64,000 nt of DNA from Brevundimonas intermedia. Lineage in GTDB: Bacteria > Pseudomonadota > Alphaproteobacteria > Caulobacterales > Caulobacteraceae. The position numbers and the translations under genes are program-made. Below the pieces are notes generated by a model that made no database searches, was not told the origin of the DNA, and worked only from the letters and a program-made list of their open reading frames with translations. The stretch spans positions 558,001-622,000 of the forward strand of contig NZ_SPVH01000006.1 in NCBI RefSeq assembly GCF_004614235.1, in the 5' to 3' direction. Below, in pieces: positions 9,772 to 18,352 of the stretch. The number at the start of each line of letters is the position of its first letter. Within the stretch, counting starts at the first letter, position 1.

Positions 9772-11976
9772 ATGGACGCCTTCGAAGCCATCAAAGTCAC
9801 CTTCTTCCAGGAATGCGACGAACTGCTCGCCGACCTGGAAGCGAAGCTGATGCTGCTGGAGCAGGGTCAGACCGACCTGGAGACGATCAACGCCGTCTTC
9901 CGCGCCGTGCATTCGGTCAAGGGCGGGGCAGGGGCGTTCGGGCTGGAGGCGTTGGTCCGGTTCGCCCACGTTTTCGAGACCCTGATGGACGAGCTGCGCT
10001 CGGGCCGTAAGCCGTGCGACACGATCACCATCAAGACCCTGTTGCGCGCCTCCGACGTGCTGGCCGACCATATCCAGGCGGCCCAGGGTCTGATCCCGCA
10101 GGTGGACGAGGGCCGTTCCGCCGCCCTGGTTGCCGAGCTTGAAATGCTGACCCACGGCGGCGAGGCGCCGCCCGCCGTCGAGGACGAAGACGACGATTTC
10201 GGCTTCATGCCCATGGCCTTCGACATGGCGCTGGACGAACCCGTCGCCGCACCCGAGCCTGAACTTGAAGCCGTCGGCTGGCGCATCGTGTTCAAGCCGA
10301 TGGGGCGGATGTACGCCAACGCCAACGAGACCGGCCTGCTGCTGCGCGAACTGGGCCGCCTCGGCCCGACCACGGTCGTTCTGGACGACAGCGAGACGCC
10401 GACGCTGGACGCCCTGTCGGTCGAGGACGGTTGCCTGACCTGGACGGTCGATCTGGACGCCGCCGTCGACGAAGCCGCCTTGCTCGAAGTCTTCGACTTC
10501 GTCGAAAGCGACTGCGAACTGGCTATCACCCCCCTTGGAGGTGCATCGAACATGAACGCACCGTTCGAAGACGAGCCGGCGGCGGTGTTGCCGGCCAGCG
10601 ACGATCTGGACATCGCCGCCCTGTTGGCCAAGGCCAGCGGAGCGGTCGCGGACCCTGTGCCGGAGACGATCCCGTTCGCGGCCATTGAGCCCGAGCCCGC
10701 GCCTGCCGTCGCAACGCCTGCCCCTACGCCCGTCGCCGCCGCTCCTGTCGCCGCCTCTGCGTCTGTCGCGCCGGCGCCGGTGACGATCCGCGTCGATCTG
10801 GATCGGGTCGATCGCCTGATCAACGTTGTCGGCGAGCTGGTCATCCAGCAGGCCATGCTGTCGCAACGCGTTCTGGAAAGCGGCCTCGCCCGTTCGTCGG
10901 GCATCGCCCTGGGTCTTGAAGATCTTGAGCTGCTGACCCGCGAGATCCAGGACAGCGTTATGGCCATCCGCGCCCAGCCGGTGAAGTCGGTGTTCCAGCG
11001 CATGCCGCGCCTGGTCCGCGAAGTCGCCGACATGGTCTCCAAACAGGTGCGCCTGGTCACCGTCGGCGAGGACACCGAGGTCGACAAGACCGTGGTCGAA
11101 CGCCTGGCCGAGCCGATCACCCACATGCTGCGCAACGCCATCGACCACGGGCTGGAAACGCCCGACGAGCGTATCGCCGCCGGAAAGTCGGCCGAAGGCA
11201 CGGTGCGCCTGGCCGCCCTGCACCGCTCGGGCCGGATCGTCATCGAGATTTCCGACGACGGGCGCGGCATCAACCGCGAACGCGTCAAGAAGATCGCCAT
11301 CGACAAGGGACTGATCGCCGCCGACGCCCCCCTGACCGACGAGCAGATCGACAATCTGATCTTCGCGCCCGGCTTCTCGACCGCCGCCGTGGTGTCCGAC
11401 ATCTCGGGCCGGGGCGTGGGGATGGATGTGGTCAAGCGCTCGATCCAGGCCCTGGGCGGCCGGATCTCCATCAGCTCGGTTCCGGGCAAGGGATCGACCT
11501 TCACCCTCAGCCTGCCGCTGACGCTGGCGGTGCTGGACGGCATGGTCGTCGCCGCCGCCGAACAGACGCTGATCGCGCCCCTGCCGACCATCGTGGAAAG
11601 CCTGACGCCCCAGGCCGCCGACCTGCATTTCGTCGGTGGCGTAGACCCCGTCATCCGCTTCCGCGACCGCTTCCTGCCGCTGATCGACGTGGCCCTGATC
11701 ATGGGCTTCCGCGAGCAGCCGATGAACCCGACCGACGGCGTCGCCGTGGTCGTCGAGACTGAGGGCGGCCAGCAGGCGGCCCTTCTGTTCGACGCCATCC
11801 AGGGCCAGCGCCAGGTCGTCATCAAGAGCCTTGAGACCAACTACCAGCAGGTCGAGGGCGTCGCCGCCGCCACCATCCTTGGCGACGGCCGCGTGGCTCT
11901 GATCCTCGACGTGGACGTCATCGTCACCGACATGCGCCGCAAATCCATCCGTCCCGATTTCAAGCTCGCGAGCTGA
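9772..11976 (+). CDS. cheA: Chemotaxis histidine kinase CheA
   Basis: Protein of 734 aa with the full CheA order. The P1 Hpt domain carries AVHSVKGGAGAFGLEAL (phosphoacceptor His near residue 46). A proline/alanine-rich linker (PAPAVATPAPTPVAAAPV) follows, then the P3 dimerisation segment (RVDRLINVVGELVIQQAML). The P4 ATPase has HMLRNAIDHGLE, DDGRGI and GRGVGMDVV, and a P5 CheW-like domain ends the protein. The chosen ATG at 9772 begins MDAFEAIKVTFFQEC, the usual N-terminus; the frame is open further upstream inside cheY. It phosphorylates the CheY and CheB proteins of the same operon. Confidence 0.97.
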   Translation: MDAFEAIKVTFFQECDELLADLEAKLMLLEQGQTDLETINAVFRAVHSVKGGAGAFGLEALVRFAHVFETLMDELRSGRKPCDTITIKTLLRASDVLADHIQAAQGLIPQVDEGRSAALVAELEMLTHGGEAPPAVEDEDDDFGFMPMAFDMALDEPVAAPEPELEAVGWRIVFKPMGRMYANANETGLLLRELGRLGPTTVVLDDSETPTLDALSVEDGCLTWTVDLDAAVDEAALLEVFDFVESDCELAITPLGGASNMNAPFEDEPAAVLPASDDLDIAALLAKASGAVADPVPETIPFAAIEPEPAPAVATPAPTPVAAAPVAASASVAPAPVTIRVDLDRVDRLINVVGELVIQQAMLSQRVLESGLARSSGIALGLEDLELLTREIQDSVMAIRAQPVKSVFQRMPRLVREVADMVSKQVRLVTVGEDTEVDKTVVERLAEPITHMLRNAIDHGLETPDERIAAGKSAEGTVRLAALHRSGRIVIEISDDGRGINRERVKKIAIDKGLIAADAPLTDEQIDNLIFAPGFSTAAVVSDISGRGVGMDVVKRSIQALGGRISISSVPGKGSTFTLSLPLTLAVLDGMVVAAAEQTLIAPLPTIVESLTPQAADLHFVGGVDPVIRFRDRFLPLIDVALIMGFREQPMNPTDGVAVVVETEGGQQAALLFDAIQGQRQVVIKSLETNYQQVEGVAAATILGDGRVALILDVDVIVTDMRRKSIRPDFKLAS

Positions 11977-11979
11977 ACC

Positions 11980-12435
11980 ATGACCGAAGCCAAAGACCCC
12001 CAGCGCGAACTCATCGCCTTCCGCATCGGCAGTCAGGAATTCTGCGTCGACATCATGTCGGTGCGTGAAATCCGCGGCTGGACGCCGGCGACGCCCCTGC
12101 CGCGCTCGCCCGGCTACATGAAGGGCGTCATCAACCTGCGCGGCACCGTCCTGCCGATCATCGATCTAGGCGCGCGCTTCGGCCTGACGACCTCGGAACC
12201 GACGGCGCGTCACGTCATCATGGTCGCCCATATCGGCGGCCGGATGGTTGGCCTTCTGGTCGACGCCGTGTCCGACATCCTGCAAATGAGCGAGGCCTCG
12301 GTCCAGCCGACGCCCGACGTCGCCAGCGATCAGGTCAAGACCTTCGTCAAGGGCATCTTCTCGATCGATGGCCGCATGATCAGCCTGATCGAACTGGATT
12401 ACATCCTGCCCCAGATCGAGGCCGAAGCCGCATGA
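11980..12435 (+). CDS. cheW: Chemotaxis coupling protein CheW
   Basis: Protein of 151 aa consisting of one CheW/SH3-like domain: [22 protein letters not shown] at the N-terminus, then [23 protein letters not shown], which is the family signature. It links the chemoreceptor tip to CheA P5. It lies 3 bp after cheA and overlaps cheR by ATGA. Confidence 0.97.
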   Translation: MTEAKDPQRELIAFRIGSQEFCVDIMSVREIRGWTPATPLPRSPGYMKGVINLRGTVLPIIDLGARFGLTTSEPTARHVIMVAHIGGRMVGLLVDAVSDILQMSEASVQPTPDVASDQVKTFVKGIFSIDGRMISLIELDYILPQIEAEAA

Positions 12436-13295
12436 ACGCCGCCGCCGGTCGGGGATCCATCGTCGAGGGCGAGTTCGTCTTCACCGCCGATGATTTCCGC
12501 CACATCGCCGAAATGCTGCATGCCCACGCCGGCATCGCCCTGAACGAGGGCAAGGCCGCGCTGGTCTATTCGCGGCTGGCCAAGCGCCTGCGCATTCTGG
12601 GCCTGACCAGCTTCCGCGACTACTGCGCCCTAGTCGACGGCGTGGACGGCGTGGACGAGCGTCAGAAGATGACGGCGGCCCTGACGACCAACGTGACGCG
12701 CTTTTATCGTGAGCCGCACCATTTCGACGACCTGCGCGACCGGGTCATGCCGGAACTGGCCGCCCGTGCGCGGGCCGGCGGCCGGGTGCGCCTGTGGTCG
12801 GCCGCCTGTTCGAACGGACAGGAGCCCTATTCGATGGCGCTGACGATCCTTCAGGCCCTGCCCGAGGCGGCGGACCTGGACGTGCGGATCTTGGCCACCG
12901 ACATCGATCCCAATATGGTCGCCCAAGGCCATGACGGCACCTATTCCGAAGAGGCGCTGGAGCCGGCGCCCGTCACCCTGTGGCGCAAATATTTCGACCG
13001 CGCCGACCGCGGCCAATGGACGGCTGGCCAGCAGCTGAAGCGTCTGGTCAGCTTCAAGGAGTTGAACCTGATCGGCGACTGGCCGATGAAGGGCAAGTTC
13101 GACGTCATCTTCTGCCGCAACGTCGTCATCTATTTCGACGACGCGACGCAGGAGCGGGTGTGGAAGCGGTTCACGCCCCTGATGAACCCCGGCGCGACCC
13201 TGTATATCGGCCATTCTGAGCGCGTTTCCGGTCCCGCGACCAGCCAGCTTCAGACCGCCGGCCTGACCACCTATCGTCTGGGTGGACCGGCATGA
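12432..13295 (+). CDS. cheR: Chemoreceptor methyltransferase CheR
   Basis: Protein of 287 aa. The helical N-terminal domain ends at [15 protein letters not shown]. The SAM-binding domain has [18 protein letters not shown] (motif I), [11 protein letters not shown] (motif II) and [14 protein letters not shown] (motif IV). It methylates receptor glutamates using S-adenosylmethionine. The GWEEF tail on the operon's receptor is a plausible docking site. It overlaps cheW and cheB by 4 bases each. Confidence 0.97.
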   Translation: MNAAAGRGSIVEGEFVFTADDFRHIAEMLHAHAGIALNEGKAALVYSRLAKRLRILGLTSFRDYCALVDGVDGVDERQKMTAALTTNVTRFYREPHHFDDLRDRVMPELAARARAGGRVRLWSAACSNGQEPYSMALTILQALPEAADLDVRILATDIDPNMVAQGHDGTYSEEALEPAPVTLWRKYFDRADRGQWTAGQQLKRLVSFKELNLIGDWPMKGKFDVIFCRNVVIYFDDATQERVWKRFTPLMNPGATLYIGHSERVSGPATSQLQTAGLTTYRLGGPA

Positions 13296-14341
13296 GCCCC
13301 CCGCTGAATCCAGTCCGCGTCCTCGTCGTCGACGACAGCCTGACCATGCGGGGCCTGATCTCGGCCGCGCTGAAGTCGGACCCCGAGATCGAGGTCGTCG
13401 GCACCGCCGCCGATCCCATCGAGGCGCGCGCCGCGATCAAGGCCCTGAACCCCGACGTCATCACCCTGGACGTCGAGATGCCCAACATGAACGGGCTGGA
13501 GTTCCTGGAAAAGATCATGCGGCTGCGGCCCATGCCGGTGGTCATGGTCTCGACCCTGACGGCGGCCGGCACCGACGTGACCCTGGCTGCGCTGGAAATC
13601 GGCGCCGTGGACGCCGTGGCCAAGCCGGCGGTGGCCAGCGTGGACGCCTTCCATGATCTGATCGGCAAGGTGAAGACCGCCGCCCGCTCGCGCGTCCGCG
13701 CCCGTGGCGACACTCCCGCCGCCGCCGTGGCGCCGAGCACCTATCGCCCCGATCCCAATCATATCCTGGCCATCGGATCGTCCACCGGCGGCGTCGAGGC
13801 CCTGCTGACCGTGCTCAGCGGTTTCCCCGCCAACTGTCCCGCCACGATCATCACCCAGCACATGCCGGCGACCTTCACCGCCAGCTTCGCCGCCCGTCTG
13901 GACCGCGTCTGCGCCCCGACGGTGACTGAAGCTGTGGACGGCGCTCCGCTGAAAACCGGCCACATCTATCTTGCCCCCGGCGGCGCGACCCATTTTGAGA
14001 TCGCGTCCGGCATGTCGCCCCGCTGCCGACTGGTCGCCAGCGATCCCGTCAACGGCCACCGTCCCTCCGTCGATGTGATGTTCGAGTCCGTCGTGCGCCT
14101 GAAGCGTCCGATGACGGGCGTCATCCTGACGGGCATGGGCAAGGACGGCGCCAAGGGCCTGCTGGCCATGCGCGAAGCCGGCGGCCGCACCCTGGGCCAG
14201 GACGAGGCCACCTGCGTCGTCTACGGCATGCCGAAAGCCGCCTTCGAACTTGGCGCCGTGGAGCGGCAGTTGCCGCTGCACCGCCTGTCCCCCGCCATCC
14301 TCGAACTGTGCGCCGATCCGGCCGCGCGGTCAGTCGCCTAA
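13292..14341 (+). CDS. cheB: Chemoreceptor methylesterase/deamidase CheB
   Basis: Protein of 349 aa. The receiver domain has VVDDSLTMR and phosphoacceptor Asp in [13 protein letters not shown] linker leads to the esterase domain with the catalytic Ser in [10 protein letters not shown], His in ITQHMPATF and Asp in [10 protein letters not shown]. It removes methyl groups and deamidates receptor glutamines when phosphorylated by CheA. The length matches the family (about 350 aa). Confidence 0.97.
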   Translation: MSPPLNPVRVLVVDDSLTMRGLISAALKSDPEIEVVGTAADPIEARAAIKALNPDVITLDVEMPNMNGLEFLEKIMRLRPMPVVMVSTLTAAGTDVTLAALEIGAVDAVAKPAVASVDAFHDLIGKVKTAARSRVRARGDTPAAAVAPSTYRPDPNHILAIGSSTGGVEALLTVLSGFPANCPATIITQHMPATFTASFAARLDRVCAPTVTEAVDGAPLKTGHIYLAPGGATHFEIASGMSPRCRLVASDPVNGHRPSVDVMFESVVRLKRPMTGVILTGMGKDGAKGLLAMREAGGRTLGQDEATCVVYGMPKAAFELGAVERQLPLHRLSPAILELCADPAARSVA

Positions 14342-14356
14342 CCGGGAGCGTACCCT

Positions 14357-14746
14357 ATGCCCGCCGCCGCCTCTCTCCACTGTCTGGTCGTCGACGATCA
14401 GATGACCATGCGCTCGCTGGTCCGCACCAGTCTGCAACAGCTCGGCGTCCGCGAGATCCGCGAGGCCGCCGACGGCGAGATCGCCCTGCGCGACATCATC
14501 TCCAAGCCCGCGCACCTGATCATCTCGGACTACAACATGCCGAACCTGGACGGACTGGGCCTGCTGCGCGCCGTGCGCGCCCACCCGCCCACGTCCAAGA
14601 CCGCCTTCATCATGCTGACCGGCCGGGCCGACCGCGAACTGGTCCAGCGCGCCGTGCAGTTCGGGGTCAACAACTACTTGGTCAAGCCTTTCACCGTCGC
14701 CCAGTTGAAGGGCAAGCTGGAAGCCGTCTTCGGTCCCCTGACATGA
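14357..14746 (+). CDS. cheY: Chemotaxis response regulator CheY (second copy)
   Basis: Single receiver domain of 129 aa: [11 protein letters not shown], phosphoacceptor Asp in [12 protein letters not shown], Thr in IMLTGRAD and Lys in LVKPFTV. It is a canonical CheY with all catalytic residues, corresponding in position to Caulobacter CheYII, the main motor-binding copy there. Its stop overlaps the cheD start. Confidence 0.96.
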   Translation: MPAAASLHCLVVDDQMTMRSLVRTSLQQLGVREIREAADGEIALRDIISKPAHLIISDYNMPNLDGLGLLRAVRAHPPTSKTAFIMLTGRADRELVQRAVQFGVNNYLVKPFTVAQLKGKLEAVFGPLT

Positions 14747-15285
14747 GCTTCGTCGCCCTGAAGGATAGCGTGGAAAAGCGCGTACACGTCGGTCAGGGCG
14801 AGCACCACATCACGTCCGATCCCAACGTCGTGCTCAGCACCATCCTGGGCTCGTGCGTCGCCATGTGCCTGCGCGATCCGCTGGCCGGCGTCGGCGGCAT
14901 GAACCACTTCCTGCTGCCGGAAGGTTCGGGGGCGGGGACCGACGCGGGGCGTCGCTACGGCGCCTATGCGATGGAGCTGCTGATCAACGACATGCTCAAG
15001 GCCGGCGGTCGTCGCGAGCGGATGGAGGCCAAGCTGTTCGGCGGCGGCCGCATGTTCGACAGCTTGCGCGACGTGGGCCGCGCCAACGCCGACTTCGCCG
15101 AGAAGTTTCTGCGCGACGAAGGCATTCCGGTCGTGGGCGGCAGCCTGCGCGGCGACGGCGGACGACGCCTGCACTACTGGCCCGTCTCCGGCCGCGCCAT
15201 GCAACGCGCCGTGACCGACGTCGTCGCGCCCAAGCCCGTTCCCGTCATGGCTCCGGTCGATACCGGCGCGCTGGAACTGTTCTGA
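14743..15285 (+). CDS. cheD: Chemoreceptor glutamine deamidase CheD
   Basis: Protein of 180 aa. The CheD signature [15 protein letters not shown] holds the catalytic Cys, followed by [11 protein letters not shown] with the catalytic His. The [26 protein letters not shown] segment is strongly family-like. It deamidates receptor glutamines. The start ATG at 14743 overlaps the preceding cheY stop; the frame is also open upstream through cheY, but that is a shadow. Confidence 0.96.
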   Translation: MSFVALKDSVEKRVHVGQGEHHITSDPNVVLSTILGSCVAMCLRDPLAGVGGMNHFLLPEGSGAGTDAGRRYGAYAMELLINDMLKAGGRRERMEAKLFGGGRMFDSLRDVGRANADFAEKFLRDEGIPVVGGSLRGDGGRRLHYWPVSGRAMQRAVTDVVAPKPVPVMAPVDTGALELF

Positions 15286-15287
15286 CC

Positions 15288-15632
15288 ATGAGCGCCCCTC
15301 CCGAACATGCCGATCTTCTGGCCGCCGTCGCCGACGAGCTGATGCTGGTCCGCGAAGGCATCGACGGGATCGAGGCCCTGGTCAGCGACCTGGTCCGGCG
15401 CGCCCCGCCCGAGGAACGCCCCAACGCCCTCACCCAGGCCCAGGCCCTGGACGCCCTGACCCAGCGGCTGGAGGCCCTGTCCGGCGTCCTGCGCATGCTG
15501 GGCGGCGGCGCCAGCCCGTCCGAGGCCGTCAGCCGACTGTCGCTGGCCGACATGGCCGGCCGCCTGCGGCCCGCCGCCGGCGAACATCGCCCGGCCTCCA
15601 CCGCCGACGCCGGCGACCTGATGCTGTTTTGA
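15288..15632 (+). CDS. cheU: Chemotaxis-operon protein CheU
   Basis: Protein of 114 aa, Ala/Leu-rich and helical, with probable coiled coil over residues 8-65 (LLAAVADELMLVREGIDGIE and following). It ends in the acidic/hydrophobic tail AGDLMLF. No enzymatic motif is visible. The place between cheD and the third cheY, and the size, match the Caulobacter gene named cheU, whose role is poorly defined. The start ATG lies 2 bp after the cheD stop. Confidence 0.75.
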   Translation: MSAPPEHADLLAAVADELMLVREGIDGIEALVSDLVRRAPPEERPNALTQAQALDALTQRLEALSGVLRMLGGGASPSEAVSRLSLADMAGRLRPAAGEHRPASTADAGDLMLF

Positions 15633-15636
15633 TGTC

Positions 15637-16227
15637 ATGGCCAAGGGCGATCGGGTCAATCTGGCGCACACCACGGTCCTTCTGATCGATGATCAACCCA
15701 CGTCGCTCGACATGCTGGGCTCCATCGTCCAGGGCTTCGGCTGCAAGGAGCAGATCAAATGCGCCTCGGCCCAGGCGGCGGTCGAACTGTTGGCCCGCCG
15801 CGCCGTCGATCTGATCCTGATCGACTGCATCATGCCCGACATGGACGGCTATGAGTTCGTGCGCTGGCTGCGACGCGACGCCCCGACGCCGACCCGCTAC
15901 GTGCCCGTCATCATGATCCTGGGTCACGCGTCCCAGGCGAAGGTCCAGCAGGGACGCGACTGCGGCGCCAGCTTCGTGGTCGCCAAACCCCTGTCGCCCT
16001 CGCTGCTGCTCAAGCGCATCATCTGGCTGGGCGCCGAGGATCGCGATTTCGTCGAGGCCGAACACTACGTCGGCCCCGACCGCCGGGTGCGCAACTATGG
16101 CCCGCCGGCCGGAACCGACGGTCGTCGCGAGAGCGACCTGTCCGGCGAACTGGGCGCTGCCGTCGAGGAGAATATGGATCAGGACGACATCGACATGCTG
16201 CTGAAACCGATGAAGGTCAGCCTGTGA
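15637..16227 (+). CDS. cheY: CheY-like receiver, CleA/CheYIII type
   Basis: Protein of 196 aa: a receiver domain (residues about 10-130) plus an extension. The phosphoacceptor region LILIDCIMPDMDGYEF is intact and Lys is present in VAKPLSP. The usual Thr/Ser before the active-site loop is replaced (VIMILGHAS), so switching may be unusual. After the receiver comes the arginine-rich GPDRRVRNYGPP and DGRRES. Caulobacter CheYIII (CleA) has such an arginine-rich patch that binds c-di-GMP, so c-di-GMP input to motor control is plausible here (inference). Confidence 0.85.
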   Translation: MAKGDRVNLAHTTVLLIDDQPTSLDMLGSIVQGFGCKEQIKCASAQAAVELLARRAVDLILIDCIMPDMDGYEFVRWLRRDAPTPTRYVPVIMILGHASQAKVQQGRDCGASFVVAKPLSPSLLLKRIIWLGAEDRDFVEAEHYVGPDRRVRNYGPPAGTDGRRESDLSGELGAAVEENMDQDDIDMLLKPMKVSL

Positions 16228-16237
16228 GCCGCGCCCG

Positions 16238-16696
16238 ATGACCAAGCCGACCATTCGCAAGGTCCACACCTCGCTCCAGCGCCAGATGGCCCGCCCCGGC
16301 GGACGGCTGATCGTCGAGGCCGAATCCCGCGCCAATCAGGCGCTGGAGGGCCAGCGCGATCATGTGTTCGATCTGCTGGCGACCAATATCGACGCCATCG
16401 ACGCCCTGTGCGTCAGCCGTCCCGACGACGCCCCGACCCAGATCTACGCCTTCGCCTCCGCCATGGTCGACATGGCCGGCTATCTGGACGTCCCCGCCTT
16501 CTTCGAGGCCGCCTTCAGCCTGTGCGAGATCGCCGACCGGATGCGCGCCGCTGACGCCTGGTCCTGGCCCTCGATCGAGGTCCACGTCCGTGTGCTCAGA
16601 CTGACCCTGGCCGACGGCGGCAAGGCCACGCCCGGTTCCGAACGCCTGCTGGAGGGCCTGCGCGCCCTGACCGCCCACGTCCCGCCAGCGGGTTAA
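16238..16696 (+). CDS. cheE: Chemotaxis-operon protein CheE
   Basis: Protein of 152 aa, mostly helical. No catalytic motif is recognised. It is the last gene of the chemotaxis operon and matches in position and length the conserved Caulobacter gene called cheE, of unclear function. Conserved-looking segments are KVHTSLQRQMARPGGRLIVE and ASAMVDMAGYLDVPAFFEAA. After it, 219 bp without a gene lead to tRNA-Arg. Confidence 0.75.
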   Translation: MTKPTIRKVHTSLQRQMARPGGRLIVEAESRANQALEGQRDHVFDLLATNIDAIDALCVSRPDDAPTQIYAFASAMVDMAGYLDVPAFFEAAFSLCEIADRMRAADAWSWPSIEVHVRVLRLTLADGGKATPGSERLLEGLRALTAHVPPAG

Positions 16697-16915
16697 CGGC
16701 CAAGCCCCATGCCGCGGAACAAGCGTGAAACGAATCAGGACCGAATCGCCGACACAGCCCCATTCGTCCTTTGTTCACCGCGACATCTGGTAGGTTAAGG
16801 GGCCTTAACCACAAGCTGGTTTGAACCGGCAGGAACCGCCGACATCGGACTTTTTCGCCTCCGACGACCACACCCCCTTTTTCAAATCCCCCCAAGACGC
16901 TAGGTCACCCCCCGT

Positions 16916-16992
16916 GGCCCCGTAGCTCAGCTGCATAGAGCAAGGCTTTCCTAAAGCCGAGGTCGGGGGTTGGAGTCCCTCCGGGGTCGCCA
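16916..16992 (+). tRNA. tRNA-Arg (anticodon CCT)
   Basis: A 77-nt cloverleaf with encoded CCA. The acceptor stem GGCCCCG/CGGGGTC has one G-T pair; the D stem is GCTC/GAGC; the anticodon loop is TTCCTAA; the T stem GGGGG/CCCTC has one G-T pair. The first anticodon-stem pair is an A-G mismatch. The D loop reads AGCTGCATA, so position 19 is C, and the T loop reads TTGGAGT, so position 56 is G. The nearly universal tertiary G19-C56 pair is thus swapped to C19-G56, which argues that the tRNA is real and folded. The Tn7-like element starts 5 bp after its CCA. Confidence 0.93.
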
Positions 16993-16997
16993 ACTAC
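16993..16997 (+). repeat. Target-site duplication, left copy (ACTAC)
   Basis: Five bases ACTAC directly after the tRNA CCA and directly before the TGTCG terminus of the Tn7-like element. They are identical to 37040-37044 at the other end. Five-bp duplication is the rule for Tn7-like and Mu-like DDE transposition. Confidence 0.9.
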
Positions 16998-17043
16998 TGT
17001 CGTGCCCACTTAAGAGTGGGTACGAAACCATCTAAAGTTGGCC
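16998..17043 (+). repeat. Transposon left end with TnsB-type repeats
   Basis: The terminus TGTCG is followed by two related sites with core CCAYYYAA: CCACTTAA (within 17002-17019) and CCATCTAA (within 17027-17043). The same core recurs in the right end in inverted orientation. Arrays of about 20-bp TnsB-binding sites are normal for Tn7-like ends; binding is inferred. Confidence 0.75.
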
Positions 17044-17120
17044 GATACCCAGTTTGGATGCGACACAGAGCACGCTCTTCCGGTCGAAGCAGCCGCTTAT
17101 CTACGACTGTAGCCGCGCGG

Positions 17121-17942
17121 ATGACTACCAAGCGCCAAGAGGAGACTGTGGGTCCTGGGCGGAAAGCGGATATTCGCGAGCCAGCGTTGGTCGAACCTGC
17201 AGCTATCGCGGCCGTCGAAGCATTGAACGCCGCAAGTACACGTGCCACCGTTGTGCGAATGCGGGGCGAACGGATGTCTGAGAGCTTCGAACTGGAACCC
17301 CGTGATCTACGCCACATGGTTCAAGACCACTGGCGCAGCCTCATTCGGCTCGCAGGCGTCAGTCCGCAGATGGCAGGCGAGGAAGTGTTTCGGTTTGAAG
17401 CCCTCATCGAGCAGATGGCGGCACGGTATCCGCCTTCAGCGGCGATGAATTTTCGCGACACACTAAAAGCTTTCCGCGCCGAGTACGCAGAGCGCGAACT
17501 GACCGATCCAGACGGGTTACGTCAGAGCTTGCAGATCACGGGCGGTGCCAGCGGCGCGGCCACGGCGTGGCTGGCCAACCTCGAGACGCCGGCCAGCGTG
17601 GACCTTAGAGATCAGCAGGACGCCTTTTTCCGGGATTTGCTCACGAAAGGAATTCCGGACCCGAAGCGGTTTCAGCTCCGTTGGGAACAATTTATCGCGC
17701 ACCTGCAATCTCAGATCAATCACCTCCCGAAGGCTGAGCAGGACGGGATCATGACGCGTGTTGTGCTGCGTAACGCCGAATATATGGCGCTCGCGAAGAG
17801 CAATCGAGAAGCTTTGAAGGCCCGGTTGGGTGTTGACTCGTTCTCGTCGGGCTCTGCGCCGATCGCAGATATGGTTGTCGAGACTACCGTGAGAGCGACG
17901 ATCTGGCAGGGGATCGGCGCTCTCTTACGGGGGGTCCGGTAG
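17121..17942 (+). CDS. Unknown protein at the transposon left end
   Basis: Protein of up to 273 aa that I do not recognise. It is charged and helical, with MVQDHWRSLIRLAGVSPQMA and RWEQFIAHLQSQINHLPKAE, no signal peptide or obvious catalytic motif, and a mildly amphipathic C-terminus (TTVRATIWQGIGALLRGVR). The start is uncertain: ATG at 17121, GTG at 17148 (AGGAG only 3 bp away), ATG at 17259 or ATG at 17274 (MSESFELEPRDLRHM, with a GGGGCGA site). It is the first cargo gene, about 80 bp from the repeat sites of the left end, and is followed by a 410-bp gap. Confidence 0.6.
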   Translation: MTTKRQEETVGPGRKADIREPALVEPAAIAAVEALNAASTRATVVRMRGERMSESFELEPRDLRHMVQDHWRSLIRLAGVSPQMAGEEVFRFEALIEQMAARYPPSAAMNFRDTLKAFRAEYAERELTDPDGLRQSLQITGGASGAATAWLANLETPASVDLRDQQDAFFRDLLTKGIPDPKRFQLRWEQFIAHLQSQINHLPKAEQDGIMTRVVLRNAEYMALAKSNREALKARLGVDSFSSGSAPIADMVVETTVRATIWQGIGALLRGVR

Positions 17943-18352
17943 ACAAAGCAGCAGTAAGCGGAGGGTTCTGGCCGCCTCGCGCCACGAGCGGACCTGAGCA
18001 CTCGACCGATAACCGGACGTCCATCGAGCTAACAAATTCCTTGTAGGCCGCGTCCGTCGAATTACCGTAGAACGACACGCGTTGACCGCTAAAGCGTCGC
18101 TGCGACAGCCCGAAGGGGTTTTGGGCCAAAGTTGTTTAGCCGGAGGACAGGCAAAGAGGAGCAATCGTTCGACCCCGGCCACACGGATCATCTACGTGAT
18201 GGAAACTTTTCTCGCACCGCCGTGCAATCCCAACGATTATTGGCCCGCGCAGAATCAGCGGTATCTAGTGGTCTGGAGCACGATGACCGTTTCCCATTCC
18301 AAGATTAAAAATCAAAAGCTCACTCTCCCGATGAGCTACGTCGCCGTGCTCT
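17943..18352. other. 410-bp gap in cargo, no gene supported
   Basis: Short open frames on both strands here lack ribosome sites, recognisable motifs and consistent codon use, so I call none. The last about 100 bp before 18353 are richer in A and T and could hold the promoter of the large downstream gene. Confidence 0.5.

Noticed and set aside
17884..18191. Minus-strand short frames in the 410-bp cargo gap
   Set aside because: They overlap the end of the preceding gene, are Arg/Ser/Pro-rich in the way shadows are, and lack a start signal.
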